From: Oscheius sp. JU75
Lineage: Eukaryota; Nematoda; Chromadorea; Rhabditida; Rhabditidae
DNA: 64,000 nt
Direction: 5' to 3'
NCBI GenBank assembly: GCA_037178855.1
Contig: JASJZC010000002.1
Coordinates: 6,336,501 to 6,400,500, forward strand
Positions within the stretch are counted from its first letter, which is position 1. Every line of letters starts with the position of its first letter. Of this stretch, positions 1-15,000 are shown piece by piece. The notes beneath the pieces were generated by a model. That model ran no database searches, was not told the origin of the DNA, and saw only the letters and a program-made list of their open reading frames with translations. The position numbers were made by a program, and so were the translations under genes.

Positions 1-3000
1 CTCTGGACACATAATGTCAACGAGGCTCGGTTTGCCTGTTCCGAGTCCGAACTAGACTCTGCCAGCACATCGATGGCCTTTGATCGTGGCTCAGTAACCG
101 CTACGGCTGCTGTGACCCGAAAGGATCGACACAGACAGCTCCTGACAGGAAGAGTAGCCGAATTCGGGGATGTCCATGAGAGCTGCGCCGTGCTGCTGAA
201 GAATGCCGGCGTCGCAAAGGACGGCGTCTACGGAGAGATGGCCGAACACGTGTCGGGTAAGTTGTTCGATACTTGCGAGATTAGCAAGAACTGGCACTTG
301 CCCTGCTTTCGAACCCTTCTGCCCTCGAGGGCAGCCGCGCGGGTTGATTTCCCTTGCGCAGCGCATGCGGCCGCCTCCTTCCGCCTCTCTGGTCTTTCTG
401 AGCTAACACAAGATCACAACAACCAGCAAGGACTACAGTGTGTCTCTAGCGTAGGTGAGTAGATATGTGTGTTTGCAATAGCGTGTGACTACTAATCCTG
501 GCACATTCACAGCAGCTTCTCAAGTAGAGTTAGATCTTTTCCTCTGTTCATCTCTCTCGGTTGCTTTCGGCTTCGCATGGCTTCTTTGCTTTCTCCACCT
601 ATTTTCTTTTCCAACGGTCATCGGACACTCTTGTTTGTTGCAGAACGAGAAGACGTCCAGATGGCCCGTTGGAGCGAGCTCGTCCAGAAGGAGACGATGG
701 GCGTGAGTCTACAGGCTATGGGTCATTCCGCCGAGGTCATTGTCTCGGGACCCATTCAGCCGAGGAGCATCGTCCGGACTTCCAGTTCGTCCAGTATCAA
801 GATAGATAGACGAACTGAAGTCATCTCGGGTTGGGAGGTGGTACACCGGGAAGATGACCGGTCCACCTGGGATTTGGACTCTAGTGTGAGAACTGTCGAG
901 GTTTTGGCCTATGACAGAGAGGACTTGACGCGGATGAGAGACGAGTTCTATGAGTCTCAGGCCAGTTCAGTGATCATGAGTCGATTCTCTCGTCCTGTCT
1001 CCCAAATGGAAGATGTTGAGACGGTACGGGATGTCTCAAGAGGTCTGGAGACTGGACTCAGGACTATTGCAGCTCGAGAAGAGGGAGCTGAAAGAGACAT
1101 TCGTCTATCTGGAGAGAAGGGGGTCCATAGAACTGAAATGGACGTCTCAGAGACCAGGAGAGTACAGGAACAGGTCTCGATTAAAGCAGCTACTGATACT
1201 TATGCCTCGACGAGTGAAGAAATGAGGAGACAAGAAGTCCGGGAACAGATCGAACAGTCAGTCAGGCCGGCTGAACTGGCTACAGCTCAACAGCGTTTGA
1301 GAGAAGTCCAAGAGATCACGGGAGGACACATTTCTGATCTCTCTGTCGTCGAAAATGAGGCTCTAGCTGCCAAAACCTTGAGCCAGAAGGCCATGGAAAG
1401 TGGCCAACTTTCCACGAAAGCCATTCGTTTCGAATCAGCTGTGATTGGTCAAGATTTGGAGAAGAAAATTGTCTCTCAAGACAGTAACTTTGTTCTAGAA
1501 CAGAAGACATCTGGAACTGGAAGTGCTAGTTTCGGAATTGATCATACCTCTATAACGGAACAGTTCAGAGGAGCTGATAGCTCGATGAGAGCAGAAGCTG
1601 ACAAGACTGGGTCAAGAGTCGAGAGCATAACTCAAAGAGTACACGAGTTCGGTGAAGTGACAGCCGACAGCGTCCTGACCATGTCAAGACTACCTCGGAA
1701 ATCAGCTGTGGAAGAAACTGATCTGGATCACGGTATCGCCAGAAGCCTAGAGACACAACTAACGACCAGGGCTCCTTCAATGGAAGATGCCGCAGTACAG
1801 AGTGAAATCATGGCTCTGCAACAGTCTCTGGATGCCCACGAAACTGCCAAGATGGTTCAGAGAAGCAGCAGCTCCACCTCTTTTATGGCCTCAACGGAGG
1901 AGATTGTCAGTTTTGGACAAACTCTTTCAAAGGGAGAAGTAGTCTTGACTGCCCAACAGAGACTCCCAGACAAGACGCACGAGATGAAGACCTCGAGAAT
2001 GAGAGAGTTTGGAGATGCCAAGACTGGATTCTTGTCTTCATTGGAAACGATCGATAACGATCAGAAAACATCGACTGCTTGGAAGGAACAGAATCTGGAG
2101 AAAATAGATTTGGCTGCCAGTGGAGTGATTACTAAATTTGAATCTCTTGAGACCACTCTTCGAGCAGGACAGGACAGTCAAGAAGTCTCGAAGAAGGTCA
2201 GTCTGTCAAGCAGAACCGAGGCAGAAAGAGGCTTCGAGATATGTCAAGCCGAGATAACAAAGGTCGGGCAAGGGAGAGGACAAGACCTCAGTACTGAAGA
2301 GTCAAGAAAAATTGGACAGAGAGAAACGACGGCCAGTCAGTTCAGAGAGTTAGGAGATCAATCGGAATCTAATGTGATCTCCTTGGCTAGAATTCCAGCC
2401 AAAGCACCCCAGAGTGAGTTGACTGAAGTTTCGCAGTCGATCAGTCGCTCTCTCTCTATGGGACTCTCTACACAGGCTGCTGGACAAGAGACTGCCTCAA
2501 TTGAACTGGAAAGAACCGCTCTGGAGAGGACTGAATCTGTCAGTTCTATGACCAAAGAGATAGTCAGAACAAGCAGTTCCAGCTCCCTAATGGCCGCGAA
2601 GGAGGAAAGTGTCAGTTTTGGACAGGGACTTTCAAAGGGAGAGGTGGTTTTGACTACTCAGCAAAGACTACCAGCGAAGACACACGAAGATGAGTCCTCC
2701 AAATTGAAAGAGTTTGGAGAGGCGAAGACAGGATTCCTGTCCTCTTTAGAGACAGTAGATACTGATCAGAGAACATCGATAGCTTGGATGGAACAGAATC
2801 TGGAGAAAGTTGGTCTGGATGCATCTGGAGTGACTACCGAATCTGGAAGCTCCGACACTACTCTTCAAGCAGGACAAGACAGTCAAGACGCTTCTAAGAA
2901 TGTTAATCTGTCAAACAGAATTGAAGCTGAAAGAGGCTTCAGGATCTCTCAAGCCGAGATGACAAAAATCGGTCAAGGAACAGAACAAGACCTCCAGACA

Positions 3001-6000
3001 GAACAGACAAGAAGGCTAGGACAGAAAGAGTCAACATCCAGTCAGTTCAGAGAGTTTGGAGATCAGTCAGAATGCAATGTGATCTCCTTGGCTAGGATTC
3101 CAGCCAAGGCACCCCAGAGTGAGTTGACTGAAGTTTCGCAGTCGATCAGTCGCTCCCTCTCTATGGGACTCTCTACACTGGCTGCTGCACAAGAGACTGC
3201 CTCAATTGAGCTGAACAGTACCGCTCTAGACAGGACTGAATCTGTCAGTTCATTGACCAAAGAAGTGGTCAGGACCAGTAGTTCCAGCTCCCTAATGGCT
3301 TCGAGAGACGAGACTGTCTCTGTGACAGATGGTCTGAGCAGACCAGGCTCATCCGGGCAGGCTACCAGTCAGGCTTGTGATCAGCAAAGTCAGGCGGAAT
3401 CCGCCCGCCTTCGAGAGTTTGGTGACAAGAGAACCGGTCATCTGTCCTCGATTGAAACAGTCGAGACTGTCCTGGAAACTACCGGGTTCTGGAAAAAGCA
3501 AGAGACTGAGAGAGCCGGACTTCGGACTTTGGGAGCTGAGACGAGAGAAAATGTTCTGGAAGATGAGATTCGAGCTGCCGAGTTCGGAATGGGAACCAAT
3601 CGGAACCTTCCTCCGACGACCAGTGACCAGGCAGAGAGAGGTTTCCGAATTGAACAAACTGGAATGGAGACGAGGATCTTAAGAGAAGGAGAGAGACAGG
3701 AAGAGACTAGACAAGTTGCCACTGTCTCTCTGGAGACAACATCCAATCAGTTCAGAGAGTTTGGACAAGCTTCGGAAGCCAATGCCGTCTCTCTGTTCAG
3801 AATCCCTGCCAAAGAACCGCAGCGCAAGGAAACAGAGACAGTAAAGCCTGTCAGCCGGGTTCTGTCCACTGGACTGTTAGCCAGAGCCAGTCAAGAAGTC
3901 AGTGCCTTTTTGGATACTGATCAGTCCGGTCGAGACAGTCGAGAAGAGGCTTCAGTCACATCAAGAGACACTCTGAAGACCTCATCTTCCGTCAATGCCT
4001 CTACTGAACATGAGATCAACTTCCAAGAGGGAATAAACAAGCAAGGATCCCAAGCCGAAGTCGAGAGACAACTGCAAGACCGCCAGACTGAAGAAACTAG
4101 CTCGAAATTCCAAGAGTTCGGAGACAGAAGAAGTGGACTATCTGGTTCGATTGAAACCGTGGAGATAGACCAGACCACTGCTCGTACTTGGAGTGACCAG
4201 GAACGAGAAAAAATCACTCTCAGAGCTCTGGGAACAACAGTAGAGGACAGTCTCTCACAGGACGAGATCAGAGCGGCTGAACAGAGAGTCGCGGTTGGAA
4301 GAAGCCTTGCAGAGAGACAGAGAGTACAGACAGAGGAATCCTTTGGCATCTCTCAAGTTCAAGGAGAAGCGTCTCTGTCTCAGGATGATCAGGACAAGGT
4401 GGTGGAGTTATCCAGGCACGTAGTCAGCATAGAGAGACACTGCGGAACAGTCCACGAGTTCGGGGACCGATCTGGAGAGAGCACAGTATCCATGTCAAGA
4501 ATACCGATCAAGAAACCACAGACAGAGTCCGCTGAAGGGTCACAAGCCATCCCAAGAAGTATCGGATCCCAGCTGACTACAAAATCGTCAACAGTAGAAG
4601 ACTTGTCTCTGGAAGTGGAGAAGATGGGAATTGAACAGAGTCAAGTGTCGACCTACATCTCTGCAATCGTCCAAAAGAGCAGCAGCTTGTCCTCTATGCA
4701 AGCAGCTACGGAACAAACCGTCTCTGCGTCATCCGTCTGGGCCAAACCAGAAATGGTCTCGGGAGCTGGAAAAGATCTTGAAGAGAAGATTGCCGAAGAC
4801 GTCAGATCTAGTCGGATCAGAGAGTATGAGGAGACCAAGAGTGGCCTTTTATCCTCTCTGGAAACCATTGATTTGGACCAAAGAGTGTCTGGACAATGGA
4901 CAGAGAGACACACTGAAACTGTAGAGTTCAGTGGTCAAGGAACAACCGCCGTTGATAGCCATTTCATTCAAGAGATCTCTGGAAGAGATGCCAGAGACGA
5001 AGCCCTTCTCAATCTTTCTCAGAAGACGATTGACGAGGCACAAAGAAGATTCCAGATCACACAGACAGAGTCCGGGAGCTTCCTAACAAAGAACGGACAA
5101 GAACTCTCAGCCGAGCAGGTCAGAGCTCTTCTGGGCAGTGACGCTGTCTATGGAAGTATAAGAGAGTATGGGGATGTCCACGAAGAGAGTGCTCTCATTC
5201 TCAATCGAATCCCAGTAAAAAAGGCTCCATCCGAAGAGGTTGAGATGTCTCACGCGATCTCAAGAAATTTCTCTACTGGAATGAGTACACTGGCCAGCCA
5301 AGAAGTGTCCAGCAGTCTGGAAGCAAGCCATCGGGGCAAGGAAGAGTATCATGAGACCTGTACTCTCTCTAAAGAAGTCCTCAAGTCTAGCCGTCAATCC
5401 AATTTACAAGCATCGACAGAAGAGACTGTCTCCCTCGGACAGGATCTCTCCCAGTCTGAACAGAGTTATGATGCTGGGAAGGGACTCAGGGACCAACAGT
5501 CAGAAGAAGCAAAATTGGCAGGAATTAAAGAGTTTGTCCGGGAGAAGAGTCTCTTGATGACGCAGATGAAGACGGTCGTCACGGACGACACCACTGGAAT
5601 CGTATGGAGAGCCAAGAGTGAGGAACGGGGTCAGTTGTCTACTCGAGCCAGTGAGACAGCAACAATTCAAGCGGACACAAGCCTGTCCGGTGAACAGGGA
5701 GTTGCAGAGACCGGCTATTCTGTAGCCCTCACAAGATCTGACTCTTTCCTGAAGGGCTTCGGCATCGAGAGAACAGAGAGTTCGACTGTACTCTCTGGAA
5801 AGGAGCAAGAGAGTCAAGCCTCGATGGAACGTTTACTGGTCAGAACCGAAGGAGCCACTGGAAATGTGAGAGAGTACGGGCAGGAACACGAGGCCAGTGC
5901 TCTGGTTCTCTCTAGACTACCTCAGAAGAGTCAGAAAGAGTATGCCGATACTGTCATGAGAATTGGAAGGACTCTCGTCTCTCAGATCTCGATGCAAGCT

Positions 6001-9000
6001 TCCAAAGAGTCTGGAACAGATCTGTCGGCTGAACTGAGTCCCCAAGAGTCGTCTCTCGAGGTCGGTTCCACAGCCAAGACCGTTCTTCGGTCAGCCAGTT
6101 CAACCTCACTGAAGGCTGCCACAGAGACGAGTGTCGTTTTCGGAACAGACTTCCAAAAATCGGACTCATTCTCTCAAGTAGATCAATATATCAGACAGAA
6201 GCCATTTGACCAAGAGACAGTCAAGCTCAGAGAGTACGCAGAAGCCCACGGTGTGTTGCAAGGAAGTCTAGAAACTGTCCAGACTGACGATTCGACTATG
6301 GGTTACTGGAGAGAGAAGAGTACTGAAGCTATTGGACTAAAAACGCTTGCTATAGGTTCTAGTGCTAGCACAGAGGCGATAGTTGAGATTCGTGGACGAG
6401 AACAGGAAGCAAAGAGTGCCGTGTCGTTGCCGCCAGAGAGGGAGGAGAAACCAAAAAGCGAGACAAAGTTTTCAGTCGAGACCATCCAGCAGGCTGAGGA
6501 GATACAGGCTGCGCTGTTCGGTCGCGGCGTCTCCAAGTCCTTCGGCCGAGATGTTATGAAAGAGACGACTCAGATGAGAGAGTACGGCCAAGAGGCCGAA
6601 TCCAGCGCAATCCAGTTGACCAGATTGGCGAGAAGTAGTAGTCAAGCCGAGTGGACGGATCTATCTCACCCTGTGGCAAGATCTTCCTCTGCCGAGTACT
6701 GTACCATTGCCAGTGAGAAGAGAGATCTGACCACCGAGACCGAAATTCAAGCTCCGGAACATTCCACAGCTGTGTGTCAAGCAATGAAGACGGTTGAGAG
6801 GTCATCGAGTTCTGTTCGAGCCCCCGGAACCGAGGCAGTTCAGCTGGGAACCAGTATAAGTCGTCTGGAACAGGAGGAACTGACTGAGAGAAAGATGTCT
6901 GCCTATCATCTGAGCCGGGCCGAGTCGGAGAAAATTGACGAGTTTTCCTTGAAGGATAGTCGCATGTCTTCTGAATGGAATGTCGTGGAGACTGATGCCA
7001 CCTCGGGAATTCTTTTAGCAGAAACGAACCGAGAACAGATGCAGTTCCAGACAGCTGGAGCTACTGTAGAACAGTTAGATCTAACTCGAGAGCTGTCGTC
7101 TCGTAGCCAGGAATGTGGTCAGAATGTCATTTTGTCCCAACGTGTGACGTGTGATCAGACTGAGACTAGGTTTGCAGTCGATGTAAGAGACCAAGAAGCC
7201 TTGCTGAGACGAGAGCGCGAAGAAGACGAAGAGACAGAGTTCACCGGACAAGAGACCCTCTTCACCAGCGAGAGCAGCCAGTTCCGCGAGTTTGGTGACG
7301 AGGAGGCCGAGCTTTCCAGCTCATTTGCTCGTCTCATGCAGAGACGAGCAGAACACGCGGAAGCTTGTGAATCTCTCCGAGATGCCAGGAAGGTTGTGGA
7401 GAGACACGAGACCAGAGAGAGCTCTGTAATGACCACCTCCATGGACAGCGAACTGGAGAAACTGCCAGAATGCGACCAGAGTGTGGCCCTGTTCAAGCAG
7501 AGAGTCATGCAGCAGCATGAGCAGTTCATGAGGGCAGCCACGGAAGAGTACACCTCGGCCGATGCCAGGATCAAGAGCAGTGAGGAGGACTACGCGACTG
7601 CCGGAGCCACTCGCCGTCATCGACACTCGATCGCCGATACGGGCTCATTCAGAGAGGCTCTGGAAGAAGGAGCGTTGTCTGGATACACGACCATTGTCAC
7701 GGATCTGGATGAGACCAGGACGTTTGCCCTGAAGAACCGGGCCATGTCTGCCGCTTCTCTAAAGGCCTGTGAGGAGCAGGAAGCCTCGGCCACGACCCAG
7801 ATCGGAAGAGGAGACGTGGTCCGGATGGCCGAGAAGAAGGTCCCGATGCAGACCCGGGAGTCACAGGAACGCAAGTTCCAGATCGAACTGACCCAGTCAG
7901 AGGCAGTCTTTGACAGAGACGATGAGACTTCCTTTTCCGAGACGCGTCAGAGTGTCCAGAACCGGGATACGGTAGTCTCAAAGATGGCCGAGTATGGAGA
8001 CGAGAACACTCAAATCTGCACCCTCTTTGGAAAGATTCTGCAGAAGAAACACGAGGTTCAGGAGGTCGAGGACATGATCCCTATCCCGAGGAGATGGCTC
8101 GAGACGCTGTGGACATCGGCAGCTTGCCAGATCTCTTCCCAAAAGGAGACTGAACTCCGGGCGGAAGAGTACAAGCAGGAGACCCAGAGACAGTTCGTTC
8201 AGAGGAACAAGGCAGTCTCCTCCTTTTCCGTCCAGGCATCTGGAGAGGATCATACGGCCACGACTGCCTCCTTGAACAAGCGCATCGATTCGGACACTGC
8301 CTCCCTCCAACTAAAGGCCAAATCAAAGGAGGCTGTTTCCAAGAAGCTTGACGAACAGCAGTGGAATCTACAGTCAACCGCAGCGGAATGGGCGACTCTG
8401 TTAGCCGATCTGGATGCCGAACTCACACATGCTGAAAAGCTACAGACACAGCTGACCGCCAGCATTCGAGCTCCAAGCAGGGATGACAGAGCCGCCGAGG
8501 CTGCTCTCTCCAAGCGGGAGATTGTCCTGGATGCCGCTGCTAGCTATCCTCTTCAGAGAGTCGTGTCCAGCAGTGGAAAGTTCTCCATCGCTCAGGGTGT
8601 CTGTCAGCTCGAGTTGACCAAGTTCGAGAAGGAAATGGAGGATGTGGAGAGATTTGTGGACGAGATCAGTCGAGAGGAGGCTCCGCCGGTCAAGCTGAGA
8701 CAGTACGGATCAGAGAAGACCCAGGGTGGAGTCTACTTGATTAGGAAGCCGTTGCCACGAGTCAAAGAGTCCTCAACCCATGTGATCAGCTTGAATACGT
8801 CCCTTCAACAGTCTCTCTGTGCCATGGCAGCCGCCGATATCAGTTCGGATGCGGTCGTGGAGATCAGTCTCCCCGAAGCCAAGACCACAGTATTCTTGGA
8901 GAAGAAACAGGCTCGACACGAGCAGGCAGTCTTGGCTACCATGAGCTCTAGAGACTTCTCGACCGAGGTCACGACCTCCTGGAATAGGAACGAGCAGTCA

Positions 9001-12000
9001 GAGACTAGTGGAACCACCGCTGTCCACAGGGAGAGAATCAGAGCAGGAACGCCGAAGATTCGAGAGACTGGAGGAGATGAGACAGAGATTCTATCACTGT
9101 ACGAGGGAATCGAGACAGATCTGGAGGCGGAGGTTCAGTTCAAGAAGGCAAACAGAGCCAATACCTTCTTGGCCACGATGTCCAGTTCCGAGGAGGTCGA
9201 GACGCTGAATCGACACATGTCCATGCCGGAAGAAGCTCAAGCTGTCAGTTCGACGTTGAAGATTCTTGTGTCTGACCAGGTCCGTGGAGTGTTCAGAGCT
9301 GATCTAGCCGAGTGCTTTGCTTCCTTTGTTGCACCTACTCACACCGAGAGCACTGCCCGAACACTTGCTGACAAGCGGGCCGGAGAGGCGGCAAGGTGGC
9401 GTGGCATCGAGATCTCGATGGTCGAATTCAACGCGCTGATCAATTTGCATCGTTACGAGCTGCAGAAGCGCACGCAGCGCAGTGAAGCCGTCCTGCCTGA
9501 GAGGATCGTGATTTCAGCACAGCCCATGTACATCAAGCCGGAAGAACAGGACGTCGTCTGGTCTCAGCATCATCTTCTGAGGACACCGAGTGCCAAGGAT
9601 GTCGCCAGACTTCTCCGAATTGGAAATCGGGAAGAACCGACAGCGATCAGTCTTCCGGAGGCCGGAGACGAGAAGATCAGTCTCAAGGTTGAGCTGATCG
9701 GCAAGACCGGAGAGTTGGGCAAGGCCGAGAAAGCTTGGCCTGTTCCGAGACAAGGAGATGGGCTAGAGATGGAGATGGAGGAGTTTGGAGATGAGACAGC
9801 CCTGTTCTACGGCGATCTGAACAACAAGGAGGTCTACTTCGAGGAGGCCGAAAGAATCTTCGACATTGCTCGAATCTACACCCCGGCTCTTTACCTCGAG
9901 ACTCTTGCCTCGAAGGAAGAGACAGAGATAGTTACGGCTGACTGGGACATTCCTAACCAGTCAGCTGGTTCAGACCGTCTGGTCGTGATTGCCAGAGAAG
10001 GAGAGCCTCTGAGAGTCAAGTTGATCGAGAGTCAAGAGGACACGATTGGTCTGGGAGTCGCTTTTAGTCAACCAGATCATGTCCAGACTGACCAGAAGAC
10101 GGTCAAGGACAAGCGCAATGGAGGAGCTTACATTCTCAGAACACAGGCGATTTCGGATGTCTCGAAAGAGATATCCAATTCTCTGTCCAAGACTGCCGAC
10201 AGTGCCCATCTGAAACATGTCCAGAAGCAGAAGATTGCAGCCAAGGAGGAGATTAGAGTCCTGGCTGCGGGCAGTGTCACAATTGAGAACAGTTCTGATC
10301 TGAGAGTACCGGATTCTGTCAAAGAGAGTGATGTTCTCAGAGCCTGTCCGAGAGTCACCGCAACTGAAGCCAAGTTTATGGAGTCGCAGGAACACCAAGC
10401 CAATGTTTACTACGACATGAGCATAAAGGATTCTTCCGAGTGCAAGTCCCTTACTCGATTCGTCGCTAATGCTTCAGAGCCTCTGACTCTCAACTGTGAC
10501 GCAGCCGAGGAGGCTGAAACCAAGGTTACCTCGGAGCTGATGGTACCAGGAGAGTTCCATGGCAGCCAGCATAAGGTAGTCGACAAGAACCGTCTACCCG
10601 AAACAGTTCTCTCTACCAAGAGTAGTACGAGTGAAAGTACATCTATCTCCAGTAACTGGTCAAGAGACAGCAAGAGGGAACAAGCTGAGGTGGTCAGGAA
10701 AGAGAAGAGACGAGGAGAGAGGATGGTCACGCGGATGAAGGAAAGTCGAGAGGAAAAGCACACCGTCTATCAGGACTACGAACAGGTTGCCGAGAAGGAA
10801 TTCATCCAAATGACTAGACAGCTGGCCAGAGGAGGAGGACGCTACTCGCTCCGAACGGATGCGAGTGAAGAACACGCGCAGCATGCTACCCGAGAACTGG
10901 AGAAGGAACGCCTCGCAGTTGTCCATTGTGAAAAGATTACCATTTTGGCTAATCGTCTTCCCGGGGTGTCCTTGTCTACTCAGGCTGCTGTGTCCACTAC
11001 TGCTCGGAATGATGTGGTTCTTTCTCGTCCCGATGCACAATTCAGTATATCGAAGACCCTGGTGGAGCGACGCTCAGAAAGACTAGAGAGGCGCGTGGTA
11101 GAAACCGCTGAGCAGGTCGAGAACGTGCACTCGATCTATACTCGCGCAGCAGAGCTACTGGCTTCAGATACCACCTGGAAGATCCCGCGGGATGGCGGAA
11201 CTCTGCGTCTATCGACAAGAGCTGCCGGAAGCGATGAGGCTGTCCTGACAGCAGAGATGGAGAAGAGTAGAGTCAAGGAGACGAAAGTTGACAAGAGGAT
11301 TATTATCGCGGCGGGAATCACACCCGCCAGTCTCACCACAATTGCTACGAGTGAGGTCAGAAGCAGTTTCAGCCAGGAGATGGTCAAGGCCGGACAGAAT
11401 GAGGTGGTGAAGAAGATCTTCCCGTCTGCCAACAAGGGAATCGAAGTCTCGTTCCGTGGAATCGAGGTCACTGAAGTCAAGACGACTGTCAACCAGATCA
11501 TGGCTAGAGAGAAAGCAGACGAGAGTCAAGTCATCACGATCAAGACCCCAAGACTTGGTGGTCAGTTCAGTCTGGACTGTGGTTTTGCCCGATCAGTACA
11601 GTGTGAGTTCAAAGGACACCTGCTCTGTCCCAGACCCAGTGACTTGTCAGCTACCAAGAACACGATCATTGGAAATTCCGCTGGTCCACTCTCTCTGTCG
11701 ACGAAGGCAACAACGTCTCTGACAGCCACTGTGAACACTGCCTATGTGAGGCAAGATGATACCTTCGCTACTGCCAAAACTCTGATAGCTGCCAACGAAG
11801 AGAAACAGAGTCTGAGAGTTGTAGAGGCGGCTGAGGAACAGCAGAATGTCAACTGCAACTACTCACGCGAAACTGAAAGTCAGAAGACGGACAAGATCTG
11901 GAACGAGAGGCGTTCTGGCGGCGTGTTCACTCTGTCCACCAGAGCTGCCGGTTCCTCCAATGAGACTGTCACTTGTGACCTGAAATGTCCAAGACCGTCG

Positions 12001-15000
12001 GAACTGACAGTCGAGAAGATCTGCTGGATTCCGAAGGAAGGAGAAGCCGTTTCTGTGAGCACTTGGGCTTCGACAGTTGAGGATAAGACCGTTGTCTTCG
12101 ACAAGACCATCCCAGAACCCTGGGAGTCGACGGAGACTGTCAGAAGGTGGCCGAACAAGGGAGAGCATCTCCATTTCACCGCTAGAGAGACCAAGGACGA
12201 GATTGAGAATGTTGCCTTGCAACTTCGAAGGAAAGAGCACCATCTGGAGGTCAGTCAGGTTCGCGATATGGCCACGAGCATCGAACCGGCTCTTCTCGAG
12301 GCGGCAGCAGCTGCCAGCCGATCCTGTAGCGTCGAGACGACTTTGAACAGTAAGGAGATCTTCGTCTTGGATGCACTGATTGTCGTGAAAGACCACAACC
12401 GCACGGATAACCCCCTGTTGCACTGCAGCTGCTCCTCCGAGGCCTCGTCCTCTGCTTCTTTTGCACTTGTCCGTTCCCCGCTCACCGAGACTGTCCGTCT
12501 GGTAAAGGAGGCGGCCAACCATGGCCCGAGCGTTAGCGCAGCGTTGCGTGAGACGAGCGAGGCCAGTTCGAGCACTAACTACGTAAATGCACGTGATGAA
12601 CAGAAGATGGCCGTTTCAGAGACATTCAAGGAGGCCAGGAATGGTGGCAGGTTCCAGCTTGGAACGGGAGCTGCACAGGCTGAGGAAGTCCAGCTGGAGC
12701 AGCGACTGGACAAGGACGTTGTCACAGATCTGTCAACGGAGCAGACGAAGAAGATTGACAGACGATCTGAGCCAGTGGAGCTGTTTGCCAGTTCAAGCAA
12801 GGACGAGTCAGTTGGGACAACCAGTCAGCTACAGCGAGCCGATTCCCGCGAGGGAGTCGAGGTCAAGAAGGACGCCCCGAGACGAGGAGACAATGTCCAA
12901 ACCAGAATCACTGAATCCACTTCAGTCGAGGAGACGAACAACATGCAATGGAAGAGGGACGAGTCCAAGGAAGAGAGGGATATCACGATCAAGATTGCCC
13001 ACTTTGGTGGCAGTGTTGTACTCGGAGCCGGGGCTGCCGAAGAGAATTCTCTGTCTCTGGTCCAGGAGATGAACAAGCCTGACCAGAAGGAGATGACAGC
13101 CGTGGAGAGGAAGATTGCCAACGAGGAGAAGATGTGCAGTCATTTGTCAGCAGCTGGCGAGGAGGGAGTGCACAGTGAGGTCACTCTGACTAATCCACGC
13201 CCTTCGGTCGGACAGACAGATGTCACGAAGACCTGTGCCTTCAAGGGAGAGTCTGTCACGGCCAGAATATCTGAGAGTTCGGAAGAACAGACCACTTCTA
13301 ACTTTGCTCTCCACAAAGAAACCAAGATTGAGGAGGTCTCAGCCGGACAAAAGGAGGCTCGCTACGGTGGAGGAGCCAATCTGGCTTGCACAGCAGCCGG
13401 TGAGGCTAGATTGGACGAGGTTGTGGCCACTTTGGCCAAGAGAGAAGCTTTCCAGGAGGGAGCGTTAGTCAAGACGACTGCCAGAGAAGAGAGTCTCTCC
13501 CTGTCCACCAAGGCAGCTGAGTCGAGTGAGACGACACTCGACGCGACTGTCACCAACAATTTGGCTGGCAAGGGCGATGGACTGGCAGAGAAGACGATGC
13601 CGGAAGTAATCACAATCCCTGGAACTGGCTTGAAGTCCAGCCAGAGCGAGGAGACCATCTTCCATCTCAGCTACAGCTACGATCATCAGCCGACAACGGC
13701 CTGTACCTGCCGGACCTGTGTGGAGAGGCTGAAGGATGAGGGCGGATGGCACACGCTGTCCACGGCCGCAGCGGGCAACGAGAGGCGTGAATTTGAAGAG
13801 GTCAATGTCTGTAGGCGCATGGTCGAGGTCCAAATCGAAGGGGTAGTTACTGGGGCAGCCCGAGAGTCCAGTCCTGTACAACTCTCTGCAGAGGCCGTAC
13901 AGGAGAGCGTCGTCTTGGTTGAACAGTCGCTCGAGAAGGTTCAGCTGAGGGAACATGACGAGAAACGAGCCGACAAGGAGAAGAGGTAGTTTCTTTTTTT
14001 GAGAGTATTAATCACAAATTTTCAGAGTTAGTTTCGCTGCCGAAGTGACGGAGAAGACGCTGGAGACGATTGATCATAGTCTGGGCTTGAACGCCTCGAT
14101 GACGGTCGAGCCCGCCTTCCAAAAGCCCTCGATTATCAAGAAACCGATCAAGAAGGAGCGAGAACACAGACGGGGTGAGCTTCGACGCAATGAGGCCCCC
14201 GCCTTGTAAGTTTGGATTGAGGGACAGTCATGATTCGAGTTTTAGCCGTCCTATGCGCAGAAATAGTCTGCTCCAAGCTTTGGCTGTCGGCAGTCCACAC
14301 AACATTCCACATTTCAAGACTCTCGAGGATATTATTCGTGCTATCAAACATGTGAGTTGGGGACTGGGAGACAGAGAGAGTACACATCACATTCAGGCTG
14401 GCCTTGAATACTCGAATCTAATCTTCGGTATCGACTACACGAAGAGTAACATCTACCAGGGAGAGAGAACTTTTGACTGTCTCTCTTTGCACAATCTCGA
14501 CCCGGCCAATCTCAATCCCTATCAACAAGTTCTCTTGTACTCCCACTCACAGATATCATCCCTTGCAGGTAATTGAAATTGTCGGAAAGACGCTCTCTTC
14601 CTTTGACGCGGACGGTCAGATTCCGGCCTACGGCTTCGGAGATGAAGAGCACACGGATCAGGGCATCTTCAACATTGCTGATCGGGACAATCTTGAGGCC
14701 GAATGTAACGGTTTTGAGGGTAGGTATTGTTGAAAGTAGCTCCTTTTGTATCTAACTCTTCTAGCAATGTATCCGAGGGCAATATATTTGTAAAAAGATC
14801 AAAAGGTATGATCTGCCTGGTGATTCCAGTGGTAGAATCGTGTGTTTCACAGTCGGCGCTCTAACCGACTGTGCCATCCTGGAATGGCGGCGCCGAGCTT
14901 TCGAATTCATATTTGATCTTATTGTTGGATAATGCGAATCACAACTGCCTGTAGTTATTACTTGAACTGCCTCCAGTGGTAGCCAAGAGCAGCAGCCAGT

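Noticed and set aside
1000-13950. Many antisense and shifted ORFs over the giant exon
   Set aside because: Shadows of a repetitive coding exon with strong codon bias; none has an independent motif.
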